The notes below the pieces were generated by a model. That model saw only the letters and a program-made list of their open reading frames with translations. It did no database searches and was not told the DNA's origin. Of a stretch of DNA of 64,000 nt, positions 13,001 through 25,000 are shown piece after piece. Numbering within the stretch: the stretch's first letter is position 1; each line of letters opens with the position of its first letter. This DNA is from Streptomyces aureoverticillatus (GTDB taxonomy: Bacteria > Actinomycetota > Actinomycetes > Streptomycetales > Streptomycetaceae): positions 558,001 to 622,000 of the forward strand of contig NZ_BMSY01000004.1 in the NCBI RefSeq assembly GCF_014649395.1. Reading direction: 5' to 3'. The position numbers and the translations under genes were made by a program.

Positions 13001-16000
13001 GGACCACCCGCACGCGACCAGTCCTGCAGACACAGCCGCTCCCGCTCTTCCAGCACATCCACCGCGCCGACACGCTGCGCGGGATCGGCCACGAACTGCT
13101 CCACCACCCGCACGAACCGGTCGGCGAACCGCTGGACGGTGTCGCGGTCGAACACGTGCGGCCGGTACTCCAGGCCCACCTTCAGATGCGGCTCCGCGAT
13201 CGCCGTCACCACCAGCGGGTAGTGAGCGCCGTTGTGCGGGGTGATCCCTGTCAGCTCGATCCCGGCGGTCGCGGCCGCGTCACCGAGACCCGCCGCGTCG
13301 ATCGGGAACGATTCGTGGACGACGAGGGTGTCGAACAGTGTCGGCAGGCCAACTGCCCGGTGGATCTCGGTGAGTCCGTGGTGATGGTGGTCGAGCAGCG
13401 CGTTCTGACGCTCCTGATGCCCGACGACGAGGTCCCTCAAGGTGCTGGACGGAGTGCAGTTCACCCGCACCGGAAGGGTGTTGATGAACAGGCCCACCAT
13501 CGCGTCGGCCCCGTCCACCTGTGGCGGGCGCCCGGACACGGTGGTGCCGAACACCACGTCCTGACGTCCGGTCAGCCCGGCGAGGGTGACTGCCCAGGCG
13601 CACTGCACGGCGGTGTTCAGGGTCACGCCGAGCTCCGCCGCGCGCCGCGCCAGCGCACGGGCCGTCTCCGCGGACAGCGGCACGTCGGCCAGCGCGACGT
13701 CCGCGGCCGCGGGTTCGGCCTCGGGCGCGCCCTGCGCCAGGAGTGTCGGCTCGTCGATCCCGGCCAGTTCCGCGGCCCAGGCGGTCGCGGCCGCCTCCTT
13801 GTCGTACCGGGAGAGCCAGGTGAGGAAGTCGCGGTAGTCGCGCGCCCTGCCGAGGGCCGTCGCGTCGCCCGCCGAGGCGTACAGATGCAGCAGGTCCCGC
13901 ATGAGCAGGGGCAGGGACCAGCCGTCGAAGAGGACGTGATGGGCGGTGAACACCAGGTCGAAGCGGTCCGCGGCCAGCTTGACCAGGGACATGCGCGCGA
14001 GCGGCGCCCTGGCCGGGTCGAAGTGCGTGATGTGCTCCCGGGCCAGGTACGCGGCGAGTTCCGCCGCCCGCTCGGGTGCGCCGCGGTCGCTGAGGTCGCG
14101 GGTGGTCCAGGGCAGTTCGACGTGGTCCCGCACGAGCTGGACACGCTGACCGGCCTCGCCCCTGACGAAGGCGGTGCGCAGGTTGGGGTGGCGATCGAGC
14201 AGAGCCTGACCGGCCGCGCGCATCCGGGCGGCGTCGACCTGTCCGGCCAGGTGGAAGACGATGTGCATCTGGTAGGGGTCGAAGGCGGCCCCGGCCAGCT
14301 CGGCGTGGAAGAGCATGCCTTCCTGCACGGCGGTCAGCGGCCATACGTCCACCAGGTCCGGGCAGAGCTCCTGCCAGGCGTCGAGCTGGTCCTGGCCGAC
14401 GGTGACCAGGGGCACGTCGGACGGGGTCAGGCCGCCCGCGCCCGCCGAGACGGCGTGGCGGGCCAGGCCGTCAAGTGCCCGGCGCCACAAGGCGGCCAGC
14501 TCCTCGACCTCCGCGCGGTCGAACAGGCCGGCGGGGTAGTCCAGACGGGCGGCCAGGCGGGGGCCCTCGGGGGTGTCGGTGACGTAGGCGGTCACGCTCA
14601 CCGACGCGAGGGCGGGCATGTCCGCGTCCAGGTCGGCGATGAGCTCGGTGGTGCCCGGTGCCTGGGTGAAGCCCGCCTCGCGCAGCTGCTCCGGCACGGC
14701 ACCGGAACCCGCGTAGTGGCCCAGGTGGTTGAAGGAGATCTGCCCGCACCCGTACCCGGCCAGGGCCTCGGCGGTCCGGGGGTTGAGGTGGCGCAGCATT
14801 CCGTAGCCGAGGCCCTTGTCCGGGACGGCGAGGAGCTGCTCCTTGACGGCCTTGACCGCGGCCGATGCGGCTCGGCCGCCGGTGAGCGCCTCGTCCACGT
14901 CAAGGCCTGCCACATCGAGGCGGACGGGGTACATGCTGGTGAACCAGCCCACCGTACGGGACAGGTCCGCGCCCGCGACCACCTCCTCCTCGCGGCCGTG
15001 GCCCTCCAGGCGGATCAGCACCGAGGACTCCCGCACGCCGCGTGCCTTGCGCCAGGTGACCAGGGCCAGGGCAAGGGCGGTCAGCAGTCCGTCGTCGACC
15101 CCGGCGCGGTAGACGGCCGGCAGTGTCGTCAGAAGGGGCTCGGTGACGGACACCGGCACGTCCAGGGAGACGTGCTCGACCGTCGCCATCACATCGACAG
15201 CCGGGTCGAAGGCCCGCCCGCCGAGATCCGGGTCCGGACCCGAGACGACCTGCCGCCACAGGGCAAGCTCGGCCGTCCGCTCGGGGCTCGCCGCCTCCTC
15301 GGCCAGTGCGTGTGCCCAGCGCCGCACCGAGGTGGCGACCGGCGCGAGCTCCGGCCTGCGCCCGGCGCGCAGCTGCTGCCACGCCTCGGCGAGGTCGGGC
15401 AGCAGGATCCGCCAGGACACCCCGTCGACCACCCAGTGATGCAGCACGATGATCAGCCGTCCGGCGGTGCTCGCGCCCGCGTCGAACCACACCAGCCGGG
15501 CCATCGCCCCACGCCCGGGGTTCAGCTGGCCTGCGACCGCGTTCAGTTGGGCGGTGGCCTGGTCGCGCCACGCCTCGCCCCACACGCCGTCGCTCTCGAC
15601 ACGGCGGATCAGCGCGGCCACGTCCGTCGTGCCCGGCTCGGCGACCGTCAGGCCCGCCCGCTCCCCCTCGACGAGGCGGGAGCGCAGGATGTCGTGCCGC
15701 TCGAAGACCGCGCCGAGAACGGCCGCCAGTTGGTCCTCGTCGATGCCGACGGGCAGGTCCACGGTCATCGACATCGCAAACCGGCCGCTGCTCCCGCCCA
15801 GTTCCCGCAGATAGTGGCCGATCGGCGGCAGCGGTACGAAGCCGACTCCGCCTCCCTCCCACTCCTCCAGGGCCGGTCCCGCCGGCTCGCCGGCCGCGGC
15901 CGCGGCGAGCTCCGCCACCGTGCGGCACTGGAAGATCTGTCGCGGCGTGACCTCGACGTCCTGGGCGCGGGCCCGGGAGACGACCTGGATGGAGCGGATG

Positions 16001-19000
16001 CTGTCGCCGCCGATGGCGAAGAAGTCGTCGTCGACCCCCACCCGGTCCAGGCCGAGGACTTCGGCGTAGACGGCGGCGAGGACCTCCTCCCGCGCGGTGC
16101 GCGGAGCGCGGTACTCGCCGCCGGTGAACTCCGGCTCGGGCAGCGCCTTGTGGTCCAGTTTCCCGTTCGGTGCCAGCGGCAGCCGGTCCAGCGTCACGAA
16201 CACCGAGGGCACCATGAACTCCGGCAGTCTGCCGGAGACGAAGCGGCGCAGGTCGCGCGCCGAGACCAGCGCCGTCAGGTCCAGGTTCAGCTCGCCCAGG
16301 CTCTCCACACCGCCCAGGCCCTCCGCACCGTCCTGCGGCACCACATAGCCGACGAGCCGGGCGCTTCCCCGGCTCTCCCGTGCGACCACGGCGGCCTGCG
16401 CCACGCCCGGGTGCGCGGTCAGCGCCGCCTCCACCTCCCCGGGCTCGATGCGGAACCCGCGCACCTTCACCTGCGCGTCAGCGCGACCCTCGTACTCCAA
16501 CTGCCCTTCGGGCGTCCGGCGGGCCAGGTCACCGGTGCGGTACATACGGGCCCCCGCAGGCCCATGGGGATCGGCGACGAAGCGTTCGGCGGTCGCCCCG
16601 GGCCGCCCGTGATAGCCGCGCGCCACGTTCCCGGCCACATACAGTTCGCCGACCACTCCCGGCGCCACCGGCCGCAGCCCCGGGCCCAGTACATAGGCGC
16701 GCATGTTGCCCAGCGGCGTCCCGATCGGCGCGCCGGCCGTGCCGGTCCAGTCCGTGGCGGAGAAGGCGGTGGCGTAGAACGACTCGGTCTGGCCGTAGGC
16801 GTTGACGACGCGGACCCCGGGGATGGTCTCGCGGACCTTCCGCACCAGGGCGGCGGGCAGCGCCTCACCCGCGAACACCACCACCTCCGCGCTGATCTTC
16901 CCGCCCACCTGGTCGAGGAGTTCGGCGAAGACGGAGGGGACGGTGCTGATGACCCCGCCGGACCAGCCGCCGCGCTCACCGATCACCAGGACGTCGCGGA
17001 CGACTTCGAGCGTGCCGCCGACGGCGAGGGTCGTGATCGTCTCGAAGACCGACACGTCGAAGTTGACGGACGTGGCGGCCAGTGTCCGCGTCCCCGCACC
17101 GATCCCCACCACATCGGCCAGGCGCAGCACGCCGTTGACCACATCACGGTGGGTGATCGTCACACCCTTGGGCGTGCCGGTGGAGCCGGAGGTGTACATC
17201 ACGTACGCGGCGTCCGCGGGCCGCGCCGCCCTGAGCCCGTTGTCCGCGGCAACCGGTGCCACGTCGTCCAGGAACAGCGTGGGCACATCCGTCGCCGGCA
17301 GCACACCCACCGTCTCCGCGTCCGTGAGCACCAGCGCCGGACACGCGTCGTTCAGGATGTGGTCGAGCCGGGTGCCGGGGTACTTCGGGTCGATCGGCAG
17401 GTACGCCGCCCCCGCCTTGAGAATGCCGAGCATCCCCACCACGAGTCCCTCGGACCGCGGCAGGGCGAGGCCGACGACGGTCTGCGCCCGCACGCCGCGC
17501 CCGGCCAGTTCATGGGCCAGGCGGTCGGCCCGCGCGTCCAGCTCCGCGTACGTCAGCTCGCGATCACCGCAGATCACCGCGACCGCGTCCGGTGTCGCCG
17601 CCGCCTGCCGCTCGACGAGCCCGGCCACGCCGATCTCGGGTGTCGGCGCCTGCGCCCCGTTGCAGCCGCGCAGGAGGAGGTCGCGCTCCCCCGCCCCGAG
17701 CACGTCGGCGAGCACCACCGGCAGCGACGGGTCGTGCACCAGCCGGCGCACCACGCGCTCGTAGCGCTGGGCGATGCTCTGTGCCGTGGACCGGTCGAAC
17801 AGGTCCGTGGCGTACTCCAGCGTGACGGACAGGCCCGGCTGCGCGGGGTCCGCGAAGCAGCTGAACTCCAGGTCGAACTTGGCGGTCGACGTGGCCAGGG
17901 CCGCGCCGTCGGCCGTGACGCCGCCGGGCAGCCGGACGCCGATGGAGCGCTGGGTCTCCCAGGTGAACATCGTCTGGAACAGCGAGTGGTAGGCCGTGGA
18001 CCGCTCGGGGTTGAGCACCTCCACCAGGTGCTCGAAGGGCGCGTCCTGCCGGTCGTAGGCGGCCATGGCCCGCTCGGCCACCTGGTGGAGCACGTCCTCG
18101 AACGACGGTGTGCCGGACAGGTCGGTGCGCAGCACCCAGGTGTTGACGAAGAAGCCCACCAAGTCGTCGAGCCCGCTGTCCATGCGGCCTGCGAACGTGG
18201 AGCCGATCGAGATGTCGTCGCCCGCGCCGAGCTGCTGGAGGAGCACGGCGAGCGCCGCCTGGAACACCATCGGCGCGGTCGCACCCGTGCGGCGCGCGAG
18301 CTCTTCGGCCCGGGTGAACAGGTCCGCGTCGAGGGTGAAGTCGACGGCGTCGCCGTGGTGACCGGCCACCGGCGGGCGGGGGCGGTCGGTGGGCAGGCGC
18401 AGCGGCTGCGGGGCGCCCGCCAACTCGTCGCGCCAGTAGGAGAGCTGGCCGGCCAGGATGCTGTCGGGGTCGTTCTCGTCGCCCAGCAGCTCCCGCTGCC
18501 ACATCGTGTAGTCCGCGTACTGGACCGGCAGTTCGGGCCAGTCGGGCTCGCCGCCCGTGATCCGGGCGGTGTAGGCGGCGGCGAGGTCGCGGACGAGCGG
18601 GCCCAAGGACTGGCCGTCGGTGGCGATGTGGTGGACCAGGAGCAGCAGCCGGTGCTCCTGGGCGCCGGTGCGGAAGACGGTGGCGCGTATCGGGATGTCC
18701 TCGGCCAGCGTGAACACGTGGTGGGCGGCCTCGGACACGGCCGCGTCGACGTCTTGCGGTGCCACCTCGACGAGCGGGAGGTCTAGGCGTACCTCTTCGG
18801 CCGGGACGATCTGCTGCTCCGGGATGCCGCCCGCGCTCTCCGCGATCAGGGTGCGAAGGCTCTCGTGCCGCGCGACCACATCCCGCACGGCCGCGGTCAG
18901 TGCCCGGGTGTCCAGCTCACCGCTGAGCCGGATGACGAAGGGGACGTTGTACGTCGCCGAGGGGCCCTCGAAGCGGTCGATGAACCACAGCCGCCGCTGC

Positions 19001-19020
19001 GCGTAGGAAAGAGGGGTCAT
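1087..19020 (-). CDS. Nonribosomal peptide synthetase, 5 modules: C-A-T-E / C-A-T / C-A-T / C-A-MT-T / C-T-TE (5977 aa)
   Basis: Second half of an NRPS assembly line. Approximate order: C (HHIATDG 130), A (TSGSTG 612), T with GGDSI (1003), E (HHWVVDG 1195); C of post-epimerase type (HHVLFDG 1697), A (2170), T (2570); C (HHIACDG 2757), A (3245), T (3625); C (HHIAADG 3812), A (4310) interrupted by a methyltransferase (EIGAGSG 4670), T (5092); C (HHIAADG 5280), no A domain, T (5670), TE with GHSLGG (5801). Hand-read A codes: DVFSVAAYAK (resembles piperazate codes as I remember them), DFWSVGMVHK (Thr-like), DAYMWGGMSK (unassigned), DVWTMAGCCK (unassigned, N-methylated). The condensation-domain types match the epimerases. 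ATG 19020 directly follows the upstream TAG, with AGGAG 10 nt before it. TE release of a linear or cyclic peptide is inferred. No MbtH-like gene is seen. Confidence 0.97.
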   Translation of the reverse strand: MTPLSYAQRRLWFIDRFEGPSATYNVPFVIRLSGELDTRALTAAVRDVVARHESLRTLIAESAGGIPEQQIVPAEEVRLDLPLVEVAPQDVDAAVSEAAHHVFTLAEDIPIRATVFRTGAQEHRLLLLVHHIATDGQSLGPLVRDLAAAYTARITGGEPDWPELPVQYADYTMWQRELLGDENDPDSILAGQLSYWRDELAGAPQPLRLPTDRPRPPVAGHHGDAVDFTLDADLFTRAEELARRTGATAPMVFQAALAVLLQQLGAGDDISIGSTFAGRMDSGLDDLVGFFVNTWVLRTDLSGTPSFEDVLHQVAERAMAAYDRQDAPFEHLVEVLNPERSTAYHSLFQTMFTWETQRSIGVRLPGGVTADGAALATSTAKFDLEFSCFADPAQPGLSVTLEYATDLFDRSTAQSIAQRYERVVRRLVHDPSLPVVLADVLGAGERDLLLRGCNGAQAPTPEIGVAGLVERQAAATPDAVAVICGDRELTYAELDARADRLAHELAGRGVRAQTVVGLALPRSEGLVVGMLGILKAGAAYLPIDPKYPGTRLDHILNDACPALVLTDAETVGVLPATDVPTLFLDDVAPVAADNGLRAARPADAAYVMYTSGSTGTPKGVTITHRDVVNGVLRLADVVGIGAGTRTLAATSVNFDVSVFETITTLAVGGTLEVVRDVLVIGERGGWSGGVISTVPSVFAELLDQVGGKISAEVVVFAGEALPAALVRKVRETIPGVRVVNAYGQTESFYATAFSATDWTGTAGAPIGTPLGNMRAYVLGPGLRPVAPGVVGELYVAGNVARGYHGRPGATAERFVADPHGPAGARMYRTGDLARRTPEGQLEYEGRADAQVKVRGFRIEPGEVEAALTAHPGVAQAAVVARESRGSARLVGYVVPQDGAEGLGGVESLGELNLDLTALVSARDLRRFVSGRLPEFMVPSVFVTLDRLPLAPNGKLDHKALPEPEFTGGEYRAPRTAREEVLAAVYAEVLGLDRVGVDDDFFAIGGDSIRSIQVVSRARAQDVEVTPRQIFQCRTVAELAAAAAGEPAGPALEEWEGGGVGFVPLPPIGHYLRELGGSSGRFAMSMTVDLPVGIDEDQLAAVLGAVFERHDILRSRLVEGERAGLTVAEPGTTDVAALIRRVESDGVWGEAWRDQATAQLNAVAGQLNPGRGAMARLVWFDAGASTAGRLIIVLHHWVVDGVSWRILLPDLAEAWQQLRAGRRPELAPVATSVRRWAHALAEEAASPERTAELALWRQVVSGPDPDLGGRAFDPAVDVMATVEHVSLDVPVSVTEPLLTTLPAVYRAGVDDGLLTALALALVTWRKARGVRESSVLIRLEGHGREEEVVAGADLSRTVGWFTSMYPVRLDVAGLDVDEALTGGRAASAAVKAVKEQLLAVPDKGLGYGMLRHLNPRTAEALAGYGCGQISFNHLGHYAGSGAVPEQLREAGFTQAPGTTELIADLDADMPALASVSVTAYVTDTPEGPRLAARLDYPAGLFDRAEVEELAALWRRALDGLARHAVSAGAGGLTPSDVPLVTVGQDQLDAWQELCPDLVDVWPLTAVQEGMLFHAELAGAAFDPYQMHIVFHLAGQVDAARMRAAGQALLDRHPNLRTAFVRGEAGQRVQLVRDHVELPWTTRDLSDRGAPERAAELAAYLAREHITHFDPARAPLARMSLVKLAADRFDLVFTAHHVLFDGWSLPLLMRDLLHLYASAGDATALGRARDYRDFLTWLSRYDKEAAATAWAAELAGIDEPTLLAQGAPEAEPAAADVALADVPLSAETARALARRAAELGVTLNTAVQCAWAVTLAGLTGRQDVVFGTTVSGRPPQVDGADAMVGLFINTLPVRVNCTPSSTLRDLVVGHQERQNALLDHHHHGLTEIHRAVGLPTLFDTLVVHESFPIDAAGLGDAAATAGIELTGITPHNGAHYPLVVTAIAEPHLKVGLEYRPHVFDRDTVQRFADRFVRVVEQFVADPAQRVGAVDVLEERERLCLQDWSRAGGPGGPVPDVTVAQAFEAAAAADPDRPAVTGGGVTLDYAELNAAANRLARLLRGQGAGPGRLVAVALPRATELVVALLAVLKSGAAYVPVDPGHPADRIAYTLADAGPELVVTDAVLAGRLPSGPRAVVLGAPGTEAALAALPGHDLGADERGTRRPDDAAYVIYTSGSTGRPKGVVVTHRNILSLMTRTRNLFGFGADDVWTMFHSPAFDFSVWELWGPLLHGGRLITVPYEIVRSPEDLLALLADEGVTVLSQTPSAFYQLIRAEKENPGPRRRLALRTVVLGGEALDLPRLAEWYERHAADAPRLVNMYGITETTVHVTHGPLDPAMVREAAGSAIGTGLPGLDVRLLDGALRPVPAGVVGELYVGGGQVSRGYLNRPGLTATRFVADPLGPPGGRLYRSGDLARWTPHGRLEYVGRSDEQIKLRGFRIEPGEVEAALLARADVADARVTLRVDAGGDKALTAYVVPIGGAGLPETAALRAELRTVLPDHMVPAAFVALDAIPLTGNGKLDHEALPAPDFAAAATGRAPGTPQEELLCGLFAEVLGLERVGVDDSFFDLGGHSLLATRLVSRIRTVLGVELPIRTIFTAPTVADLVSHLGRGERVRPALTRVSPRPERVPLSFAQRRLWFIDRFEGPSTTYNVPFPLRLTGELDTDALAEAVRDVVARHESLRTVFAEDEDGVPFQRVRPAHQARPEVPVVDVEPAQLVGAIADVASHRFDLSVEIPVKAALLRLDSQDHVLVWLVHHIACDGASLAPMARDLATAYAARSAGQAPQWEELPAQYVDYTLWQHDLLGDDNDPDSLVSTQVAYWQQELADVPQPLRLPTDRPRPAEAGHRGDSLEFTLDPRLMTAVEDVARAHGATSSMVLESALAVLLHGLGGGDDITIGSPIANRTDEGLTHLVGFFVNTWVLRTRLDGNPSFADVLDQVRVKSLAAYDHQDVPFERLVEVLNPERSTAYAPLFQVMFAWQNNSHDDFALPGVRTAYEWTGSQASRFDLTFNLVQEPARGGAWGLVEYATDLFDATTVRELADRYVRLLEQLTADPRRRIGAVDLLGSDERELVLHGFNDTAAPAVRGSMVELFAERVVSGPDRVAVVRGEQELTYRELDARANRLARLLTARGVGPDSVVGLALPRSADQVVTVLAILKAGGCYLPLDPDYPAERLAFMLRDAAPLLVVTDTEVAAGLSDTDCPHLVLDEPRTEAALARQSAEPVTTTTHPDQLAYVMYTSGSTGVPKGVGVTQRGVVRLMADGGHRDGAHERVLMQCAQAFDANTYELWFPLLKGGTLVIAPPGRLDAATLARLVTEHRLTSVMASSGMFRVVAEEMPEAFAGVREAWSGGDVVPRAAFEKILATCPNIRVINGYGPTEATMSTTIHPVTTPDEIGALGEIGRPMDGTRVYLLDAALRPVPPGVPGELYIAGDRLARGYLGRFGLTAGRFVACPFGAPGERMYRTGDVAVWTRGGRLVFRGRADSQVKVRGFRVEPGEVEAALTRHEAVAQALVVARDSEEFGKQLIAYTVLTDAEKGPDPAELRSLATKLLPEHMVPAAFVPLARVPLTANGKVDHNALPEPEFVGAEPYRAPRTVQEEILAGVFAAVLGVDDVGIDDGFFELGGHSLLATKLVSRIRTVLGVEVSLRTLFAHPTVAGLAARLDGAAEARAALVPAADRPERLPLSFAQQRLWFLHRLEGPSATYNMPLALRLEGELDVPALELALYDVVARHESLRTVYPMADGKPYQHVLAPGEAHTGLTVRAVAREEVRGALEEAARYPFDLSTEMPLRAWLFGAGPGEWVLALVVHHIAADGWSLAPLARDLAAAYTARCEGGAPVWEPLPVQYADYTLWQHDLLGDDGDPGSRFSEQHAYWAGQLAGLPELVSLPADRPRPAVLAYSGDLLQHTLDAALHRGVVDLARASGATPFMVLQAAMAALLTRLGAGTDIPVGSGIAGRTDESLQDLVGLFVNTLVLRTDTSGDPAFSELLGRVRETSLAAYAHQDIPFEALVEKLNPQRSTSHHPLFQIALVLQNNEEAHFELPGLRVRGEATGTGTSRYDVMLSLSETFAEGTSTPTGVSVYVEYSTELFDRGTVEVFVARWERLLHAVIADPGLRIGAVDLLTGEERAELLTGRARADAAVAGATWPELFEAAVAAAPDTPAVEDGPYAWTYGELNERANRIAHWLSARGIGPEQVVGVALPRSCEQVAAVLGVVKAGAVYLPIDPDHPSERVAYLVRDASPVLVLATRAVAEQWPEGVSARPVAVDAPELQDDWRQAPATNPTDADRTAALSLAHPAYVIHTSGSTGRPKGVVLTHGGLASLRATQLRHLEPGPGARVLQAASMSFDVAVWDLIAGLTTGATLVLPTQPRLAGDELGRVLAQSRISHATLPPSVIGTLPADAPETLTGLRVLMAAGEACPPDLADRWAPGRRLINGYGPTETTCCASAARLAEGGRVAIGVPAVDTGLYVLDERLGLAPPGVPGELYVAGPGLARGYLHRPALTAERFVACPYGASGERMYRTGDLVRRAADGQLEYLGRTDAQIKIRGFRIEPGEIEAALAAHPAVAQAIVTTHDTGAGAGTSSADLQLIAHVVPATDDTTSHDHITQWQSTYDSVYTEAPDLPLGTNFHGWNSTYTGHPIHLADMQEWRDATVALIREHGPRDILEIGAGSGLLLGPLAPTVASYWATDLSAASVDRLTQQTRHLDHVHVRHQPAHDFTGLPAGHFDTIILNSVIQYFPTHRYLTDVLDQALDLLKPGGRVILGDIRHHALLPALRTAATAPQATTATTSALYDTVQRAVLTEEELLVHPAYFTHYTRRHPATTGADIRLKHATHHNELTRHRYDAVLHTTPHPTDLATIPTRPWPGHDTADTDVALASLTAHTPGPLRITNIPNARLTQEIAAHRAATANTPLEHIRHLLTHPDPTAVDPDSVHQWAAAHGYTARTTWNAHTPDAFDAVLLPTAAADGPHVGTYTPAALPPSFTNTPAGTAATTNLLTEVHQSLKEQLPTHLVPSALIAITEVPLTPNGKINYRALPGPGHRSSGEGRTPRTPREDILCALFAETLALPAPVTIDDSFFDLGGHSLLATRLISRIRATLGVEVALRTLFTHPTVAGLADRLDATSDVRSAPAPAAERPEHLPLSYAQQRLWFMHHLEGPCATYNMPLVLHLDGELDIPALRSALNDVIARHETLRTVFPMADGTPYQHVLDPHQARVELPVAEVTEDELEAAVADTARHAFDLATDIPVHARLFTTAPTRSVLTLVIHHIAADGWSMTPLTQDLTTAYTARRAHTPPNWTPLPIQYADYTLWQHQLLGDDSDPDSLLSTQVAYWAEHLAGLPELVTIPTDRPRPTTPDHTGDLITFPLDARLHQGIIDTARTTGSTVQMVFQAAMAGLLTRMGAGTDIAIGTPIAGRTDASLDHLVGFFVNMLVLRTDTSGDPTFTELLQQVRQTSLAAYTHQDLPFESLVEKLNPRRSASHNPLFQVALALQNNNDAHLELPGLRIRIEGTATGTSRYDLLLSLNETYTDPATPAGVTIGIEYSTELFDRETVEAFAARWERLLRAVVTDPSQRLSDADPLTAAEHEQLLAGRVPNGAGDRRALPAPDPAADPHALPAPAADTRHRPPRSPQEEILCTLFAETLGIDDIGVNDNFFDLGGHSLLAITLADRIRATTGTEVALRMLFAHSTVAELAAHLADEAGGDSALDALLPLRTTGERPPLFCVHQGGGDCWSYANLLPLLSTDFPVYGLQSRMLRNPDDLPAGIEEIAADCITEMRRIQPKGPYHLLGHSLGGIVAHAMAALLQHDGERVEIIVALDAEPARPVPPEHHDELAETGRVYATLLELMGAAPPREHLTYEEFAETARTTGTALGSLSEEEVTAMLRRTKHFLRLVGEYRHEPVSTDLLLFAATDRQPAILDEDTWQAYIDGDITCHHVPSKHHTLVTPGVLATLVPVIEKRLRGAAG
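2095..2230 (-). other. Scar of a missing adenylation domain in the terminal NRPS module
   Basis: Between the last condensation domain (ending near LLAGRV) and the last carrier domain there are only about 35 residues, rich in Ala and Pro, with two copies of an ALPAP motif. That motif normally follows the A10 NGK region, and the next residues RSPQEEILC are a normal A-T linker. The simplest reading is an in-frame deletion of a whole A (or A-MT) domain from a module duplicated from the preceding one, whose C domain it closely resembles. Confidence 0.75.
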
Positions 19021-22000
19021 CTACTTTGCGCTCCTGTTCATGCGGCGCAGCTGGGGCCGCCTGGTGGCCGACGCGGTGCGGAGAGTCCCGGAAAGGTCCG
19101 CCACGCGGCGGGAGTTGAGCACCGCGCGCATCGGCACGTCGACCCCGAACGTTTCGCGGATGCGGTTGACCAGCTTGACGGCGAGCAGTGAGTGGCCGCC
19201 CAGGTCGAAGAAGTTGTCGTCGATGCCCACCCGGTCCACGCCGAGGACGTCGGCGAACAGGGCGCACAGCGCTGCTTCCTGGGGGGTGCGTGGGGCCCGG
19301 TAGGCCGTGGTGCCGGTGACGTCGGGTGCGGGCAGGGCCCGCTGGTCCAGCTTGCCGTTGGGGGTCAGGGGGATTTCGGTGAGGGGCAGGAGGACGGCGG
19401 GCACCATGTGGGTGGGCAGCCGGTCCTGGAGGTGGCCGCGCGCCTCGTCGGTCAGGGCGGTGATCTGCTCGTCGGTCAGGGCGGTGATCTGCGCGGCCCC
19501 CGCGGGCCTGCCGCTGCCGTCCGGGTCCGCCGGGACCACATAGCCCACCAGTTCCTTGCCCGTCCCCGCGGCGCTTTCGCGGGCGACGACCACGGCCTGC
19601 GCGACGCCCGGGTGGCCGGCCAGGACCGCCTCGATCTCGCCCGGCTCGACCCGGAAGCCGCGGATCTTGACCTGGGTGTCTGCCCGGCCCTGGAAGACCA
19701 GACGGCCTTCCGAGGTCCAGCGGACCACATCCCCGGTCCGGTACATCCGCTCACCGGGTGCGCCGAACGGGCAGGCCACGAAGCGTTCGGCGGTCGGGGC
19801 GAAGCGGTCCAGGTAGCCGCGGGCCAGGCCCGTCCCGGCCAGGTAGAGCTCGCCGGGCACGCCTGGTGGCACCGGGCGCAGTGCGGTGTCCAGGACGTAG
19901 GCGCGCATGTTGTCCATGGGCCGCCCGATAGGGATCGCCTCGGCGGCCGCGCCGTCCGGCGTGAGCGGCTCGGCGGCCGCGCCGTCCGGCGTGAGCGGCT
20001 CGGCGGCCGCGCCGTCCGGCGTGAGCGGCTCGGCGGCCGCGCCGTCCGGCGTGAGCGGCTCGGCGGCCGCGCCGTCCGGCGTGAGCGGCTCGGCGGCGGC
20101 GCCGTCCGGCGTGAGCGGCTCGCATGCGGCGAAGGTGGTGGTCTCCGTGGGCCCATAGCCGTTCACGACCAGGATGCCCGGGCAGCTCTGCTGCGTGGCG
20201 CGCACGGCCGCCGGGGACAGCACGTCACCTCCGGCCCAGATCTCCTTCAGCCCGGTGAAGGTCTCCGGCCGTATCTCGGCGAGCACCTTGAACAGGCCCG
20301 CGGTGGCCCACATCGCGGTCACCTGGTGTTCCTCGATGACCTGGGCCAGCACGGTGGCGTCCAGTCGGCCGGGCGGGGCGAGCACCACCGTGCCGCCGCG
20401 CAGCAGGGGGATCCACAGCTCATAGGTGGAGGCGTCGAAGGCCTGCGCCGAGTGCAGCAGCACCCGCCGGTGCGCCTGCGTCGCGAACCGGCGGTCCCGG
20501 GCGAGGTCGATCACGGCCTCGTGGGTGACGCCGACGCCCTTGGGCCTGCCGGTGGAACCGGAGGTGTACATCACGTACGCGAGCTGGTCGGGGTGCGTGG
20601 TGGCGGCCACCGGCTCGGCCGGCTCCCGGGCCTGCGCGGCTTCGGTGTCCGGCTCGTCGAGGACGAGGTACGGGCAGGCGCCCCCCGGCAGCTCCGCCGC
20701 GATCCGAGCGTGGGTCACCACCAGGACCGGTGCGGCGTCGCGGAGCATGAACTCCAGGCGCTCGGCGGGGTATTCGGGATCCAGAGGAAGGTAGCAGCCG
20801 CCCGCCTTGATGATGGCGAGGACGGTCACGATCTGGTCCGTCGAGCGCGGCAGGGCCAGACCCACGATCGACTCGCGGCCCACACCCTGAGCGACCAGGA
20901 CCCGGGCGAGCCGGTTGGACCGCTCGTCCAGCTCCCGGTACGTCAGCCGCTGGACCCCGCCGACCACCGCGACCCGGTCCGGGCCCGCCGCGACCTGTTC
21001 GGCGAAGGCCCCCGCCATGGTGGCTCGCGCGGTCGGCGTGGCGGTGTCGTTGAAGTCGGTCAGCAGTTGTTCGCGTTCGGCGGGCGCGAGTACGTCGATG
21101 TGGCCGACCCGGGCCTCGGGGTCCTCGGTGATCAGGGTCAGGACGCGGGCGAAGCGCGTGGCGTAGTCGGCGGCGGTGGCCTGGTCGAAGATGTTCTGCT
21201 GGAACTGGATGTTGAGGCGCGGGTGGGGGCCGTCGGGGTAGACGAAGACGGCCAGCGGATAGTGGCTGGGGGTGAACGCGCGGACGCCGGTGACGGAGAT
21301 CCCGGCCGCGGCACTCGCCTCGGCGATGGCCGCCCGATCCATCGGGAAGGACTCGAACCCGATGAGCGTGTCGAACAGTGCCTTGTGGCCCGTGAGCCGG
21401 TGCAGGTCGCTGAGCGCGTAGTGGTGGTGCTCCTGTAGCGCGCCTTGCCGGGCCTGGAGGTCGCTCAGGACGTCGGTGAGGGTGTCGGCCGGTGCGCAGC
21501 GCACGCGTACGGGGAGGGTGTTCAGGAACATGCCGACGGCCGAGTCCACGCCGGGCAGCTCGGGCGGGCGCCCGGCGACACTCGAACCGAACACCACATC
21601 CTGACGGCCCGTCACCTGTGCGAGGAGCAGTGCCCAGGCGCCCTGGATGACGGTGTTGAGCGTCAGGCCCAGCTCGACGGCCGTGCGCGCGAGGTCACCG
21701 GCCTGCTCGGCGGTCAGGGGCACGTCGACCTGGCCGATGCCGGGGCTGTCGCCGGACTGGGCGCCAGGGGCGAGCAGCGTGGGCTCCTCCAGGCCGCTCA
21801 GCTCCTGGCTCCAGGCGTCCGCCGAGGCATCGGTGTCCCGCCCGGCCAGCCAGGTGAGGAAGTCGCCGAAGCCGCGATCACGCGGTGTCCCGCTCGCCGC
21901 CTCGCCGCTGCCGTAGCAGCGCAGCAGGTCGCTCACAAGGAGCGGCACCGACCAGCCGTCGAACAGGACGTGATGGGCGGACAGGACGAGCTCGAAGCGC

Positions 22001-25000
22001 TCCTCGGCCAGGCGTACCAGGTGCAGGCGCAGCATCGGCGGGTCGGCCGGATGGAAGTGCGCTTGCAGGTCGGCGGCCAGCAGGTCTTCGAAGGCCTCGT
22101 CCTGCACGGGGCCGGTGAGGTGGCCGAGGTCGGTGTACGCGTAGGGCACCTGCACGCCGTCGACGACGAGTTGGACCAGGCTGCCGTCGGTGTGCGGGAC
22201 GAAGGCGGTGCGCAGGGCCGGGTGCCGGTCCAGGAGCGCCTGCCCGGCCGCCCGCATCCGGTCCGCCTCGACCGGCCCGAACAGGTGCAGGGTGTATTGC
22301 TCCTGGTAGGAGTCGAAGGAGCCGCCGGACGTGGTCGTAGCCGCGTCGGTGGCGTGCAGTTGGCTGTGGAAGAGGATGCCGGACTGCACGGGCGAGGTCG
22401 GCCAGATCTCGGCCAGGCCCGGATAGCGCTGTTCCCAGCGGTCGATGTCGGCCTGGGTGACCGCGACCAGCGGCACGTCGGAAGGCGTGAGCCCGCCCGC
22501 GTCGGCACGGCGTGCGTGCCGGGCCAGCCCGGTGAGGGCCTCAGTCCACAGGTCGGCCAGCTCACGCACCGCCTCGGGAGCCAGCACACCCTCGGGAGCG
22601 GCGAACAGGGCGCTCAGGCACGGCCCCTGGGCGGTGTCGGTGACGGCGGCGTTGATGTCCAGCTCGGCCAGGGCGGGCATGCGGGGGTCGTGCGCGGCGT
22701 CCAGGACCGCCAGCTCGGCCACGTCCTGGGCCTGGGTGAAGCCCAGACCGTGCAGCTCGGCGGGCATGTCCGCGGCCGAGGAGAAGCGGCCCAGGTAGTT
22801 GAAGGAGACCTGGCCGATGGGGTGGGGCGCCAGGGACAGCGCGGTGTCGGGGTTGAGGTGGCGCAGCAGGCCGTAGCCGATGCCCTTGTCCGGGATCGCC
22901 CGCAGCTGTTCCTTGACCGCCTTCACAACCCGCCCGGCCGCCTCCCCGCCCGCGAAGGCGTCGGCCAGATCGGCGCCCGCCAGGTCCAGCCGGAGGGGGA
23001 AGACGCTGGTGAACCAGCCCACCGTACGGGCCAGATCGGCACCCGCAGCAGCGGCCTCCTCGCGGCCGTGTCCCTCCAGCCGGATCAGCGCCGACGACTC
23101 CCGTACCCCGCGCGCCTGCCGCCACCGGGCCAGCGCCAGCGCGAGCGCGGCCAGGAGTCCGTCGTTGACCTCGCCGTGGAAGGCGGCGGGCAGTTCGCCC
23201 AGGACCGCCTCGGTCACGTCCGCGGGCACCTCCACACGGGTCTCGCGCACCGTGGCCCGTACGTCCACGGCCGGGTCGAGGAGCCGGCTGCCGAGCAGCG
23301 GGTCGGGGCCGTCCACGACGGACCGCCACAGGCCGAGCTCGGCCACCCGGCCTGGACTCATGGCCTCCTCGGCCAGGGCGTGGGCCCAGCGCCGCAGCGA
23401 CGTGCCCACGGCCGGAAGCTGAGGCATCCGCCCCTCGCGGACCTGGCCCCAGGCGGCCGCGAGGTCCGGCATCAGCACACGCCAGGACACCCCGTCGACC
23501 ACCAGGTGGTGCAGGACGACCAGCAGCCGCCCGGCCCGCTCGGGCCCGGCGTCGAACCACACGAACCGGGCCACCGCACCCGCGCCCGGATCCAACCGGC
23601 CCGCCGCCTCCTCCAGTTCGGCCGGCACCAGCGACCGCCACACACCAGGCCGCACATCCCAGTCGCCGTCGCACGCGACGCGGCGCACCAGCGACGCCAC
23701 ATCCACCGTGCCCGGGCCCGACACCACCAGACCGCCGCCGCCGTCGTCCTCGTCCTCGTCCTCGTCCACCAGGCGGCAGCGCAACACGTCATGCCGGTCC
23801 ACGACCGCCGCCAGCGTCCGGGTCAGGCCCGCCTCATCGATGCCCTCGGGCAGATCAAGCACCATCGCCTGCAAGAACCGCTCGAAACCCGGCCCCAGGT
23901 CCTTCAGCCAACGCGCCACCGGCAGCAGCGGCATCCACCCCGCGCCGCCACCCTCCAACTCCTCCAGCACGGCCGCCGGTCCCGTTTGCCGGTTGGCGGC
24001 GGCGGCCTCGGCGAGGCGGGCCACCGTACGGCACGCGAACACCTCGCGCGCGCTGACCTCAAGACCCTCCGCCCGGACCCGCGAGACCATCTGGAGGGAC
24101 TGGATGCTGTCGCCGCCGAGGGCGAAGAAGTCGTCGTCGACACCGACTCGCCCCAGGCCGAGGACGGCCGCGAACGCGCCCGCCAGGACCTCCTCGTCCC
24201 GCGTACGCGGAGCGCGGTGGACGACGCCCCTGAACTCCGGCTCGGGCAGCCGCTCCTTGTCCACCTTGCCGTTCGCCGTCAACGGCAGCCGATCGAGCAC
24301 GAGCACCGTCGCCGGCACCATGAACTCCGGCAGGCGGTGCGCCACGAACGCACGCAACTCGCCCGGCGTGCAGCCCGAGCCGAGGTCCAGATAGCCGGTC
24401 CCGCCGCCCTGGTCACCGCGGTGCGGGGTGCCCGGGTCGGCCGGGACGACGTAGCCGACCAGCTGCTTGCCCGTACCGCGGCCCTCGTGGGCGGTCACCA
24501 CGGCCTGCGCCACGCGCGGGTGCGCCGCGAGCGCGGCCTCGATCTCGCCGACCTCGATCCGCAGGCCGCGCAGCTTGATCTGCTCGTCGGTGCGGCCGAG
24601 GTACTCCAACTGCCCGTCGTCGCCGAAGCGGACCAGGTCACCGGTGCGGTACATGCGGCCCCCCGGCTCACCGAACGGGTCGGCGACGAACCGTGCGGAG
24701 GACAGGCCGGGCCGCCCCAGGTACCCGCGGGCCACGCCGGGACCGGCGACGTACAGTTCACCGGGCGAGTCCGGGGACACCGGGGTGAGACGCTCGTCGA
24801 GGACGTACAGACCGGTGCCGGGCACCGCGGTGCCGATGGGCACGCGGGGCGCGGGAACGAGCCGGGCCACCGTGGCGGCGCACGTGATCTCCGTGGGGCC
24901 GTAGGCGTTCATGACGTGCCTGCCGGGTGCCCAGTCGCTGACCAGGCCGCGCGGCACCGCCTCCCCCGCCAGGGACAGGACACGCAGGTCGGTGAGGGTC

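Noticed and set aside
6019..18786. A very long open frame on the plus strand opposite the NRPS
   Set aside because: It mirrors the GC-rich NRPS codons on the other strand, has low-complexity Arg/Gly/His-rich translation and no recognisable domain.
19021..19023. TAG between the NRPS genes as a sequencing error or nonsense mutation
   Set aside because: An AGGAG and ATG placed for re-initiation directly follow; a genuine two-gene arrangement is simpler, though not proven.
19941..20120. Repeat array as a possible CRISPR
   Set aside because: Units abut without spacers and are translated in frame inside an adenylation domain; no cas genes.
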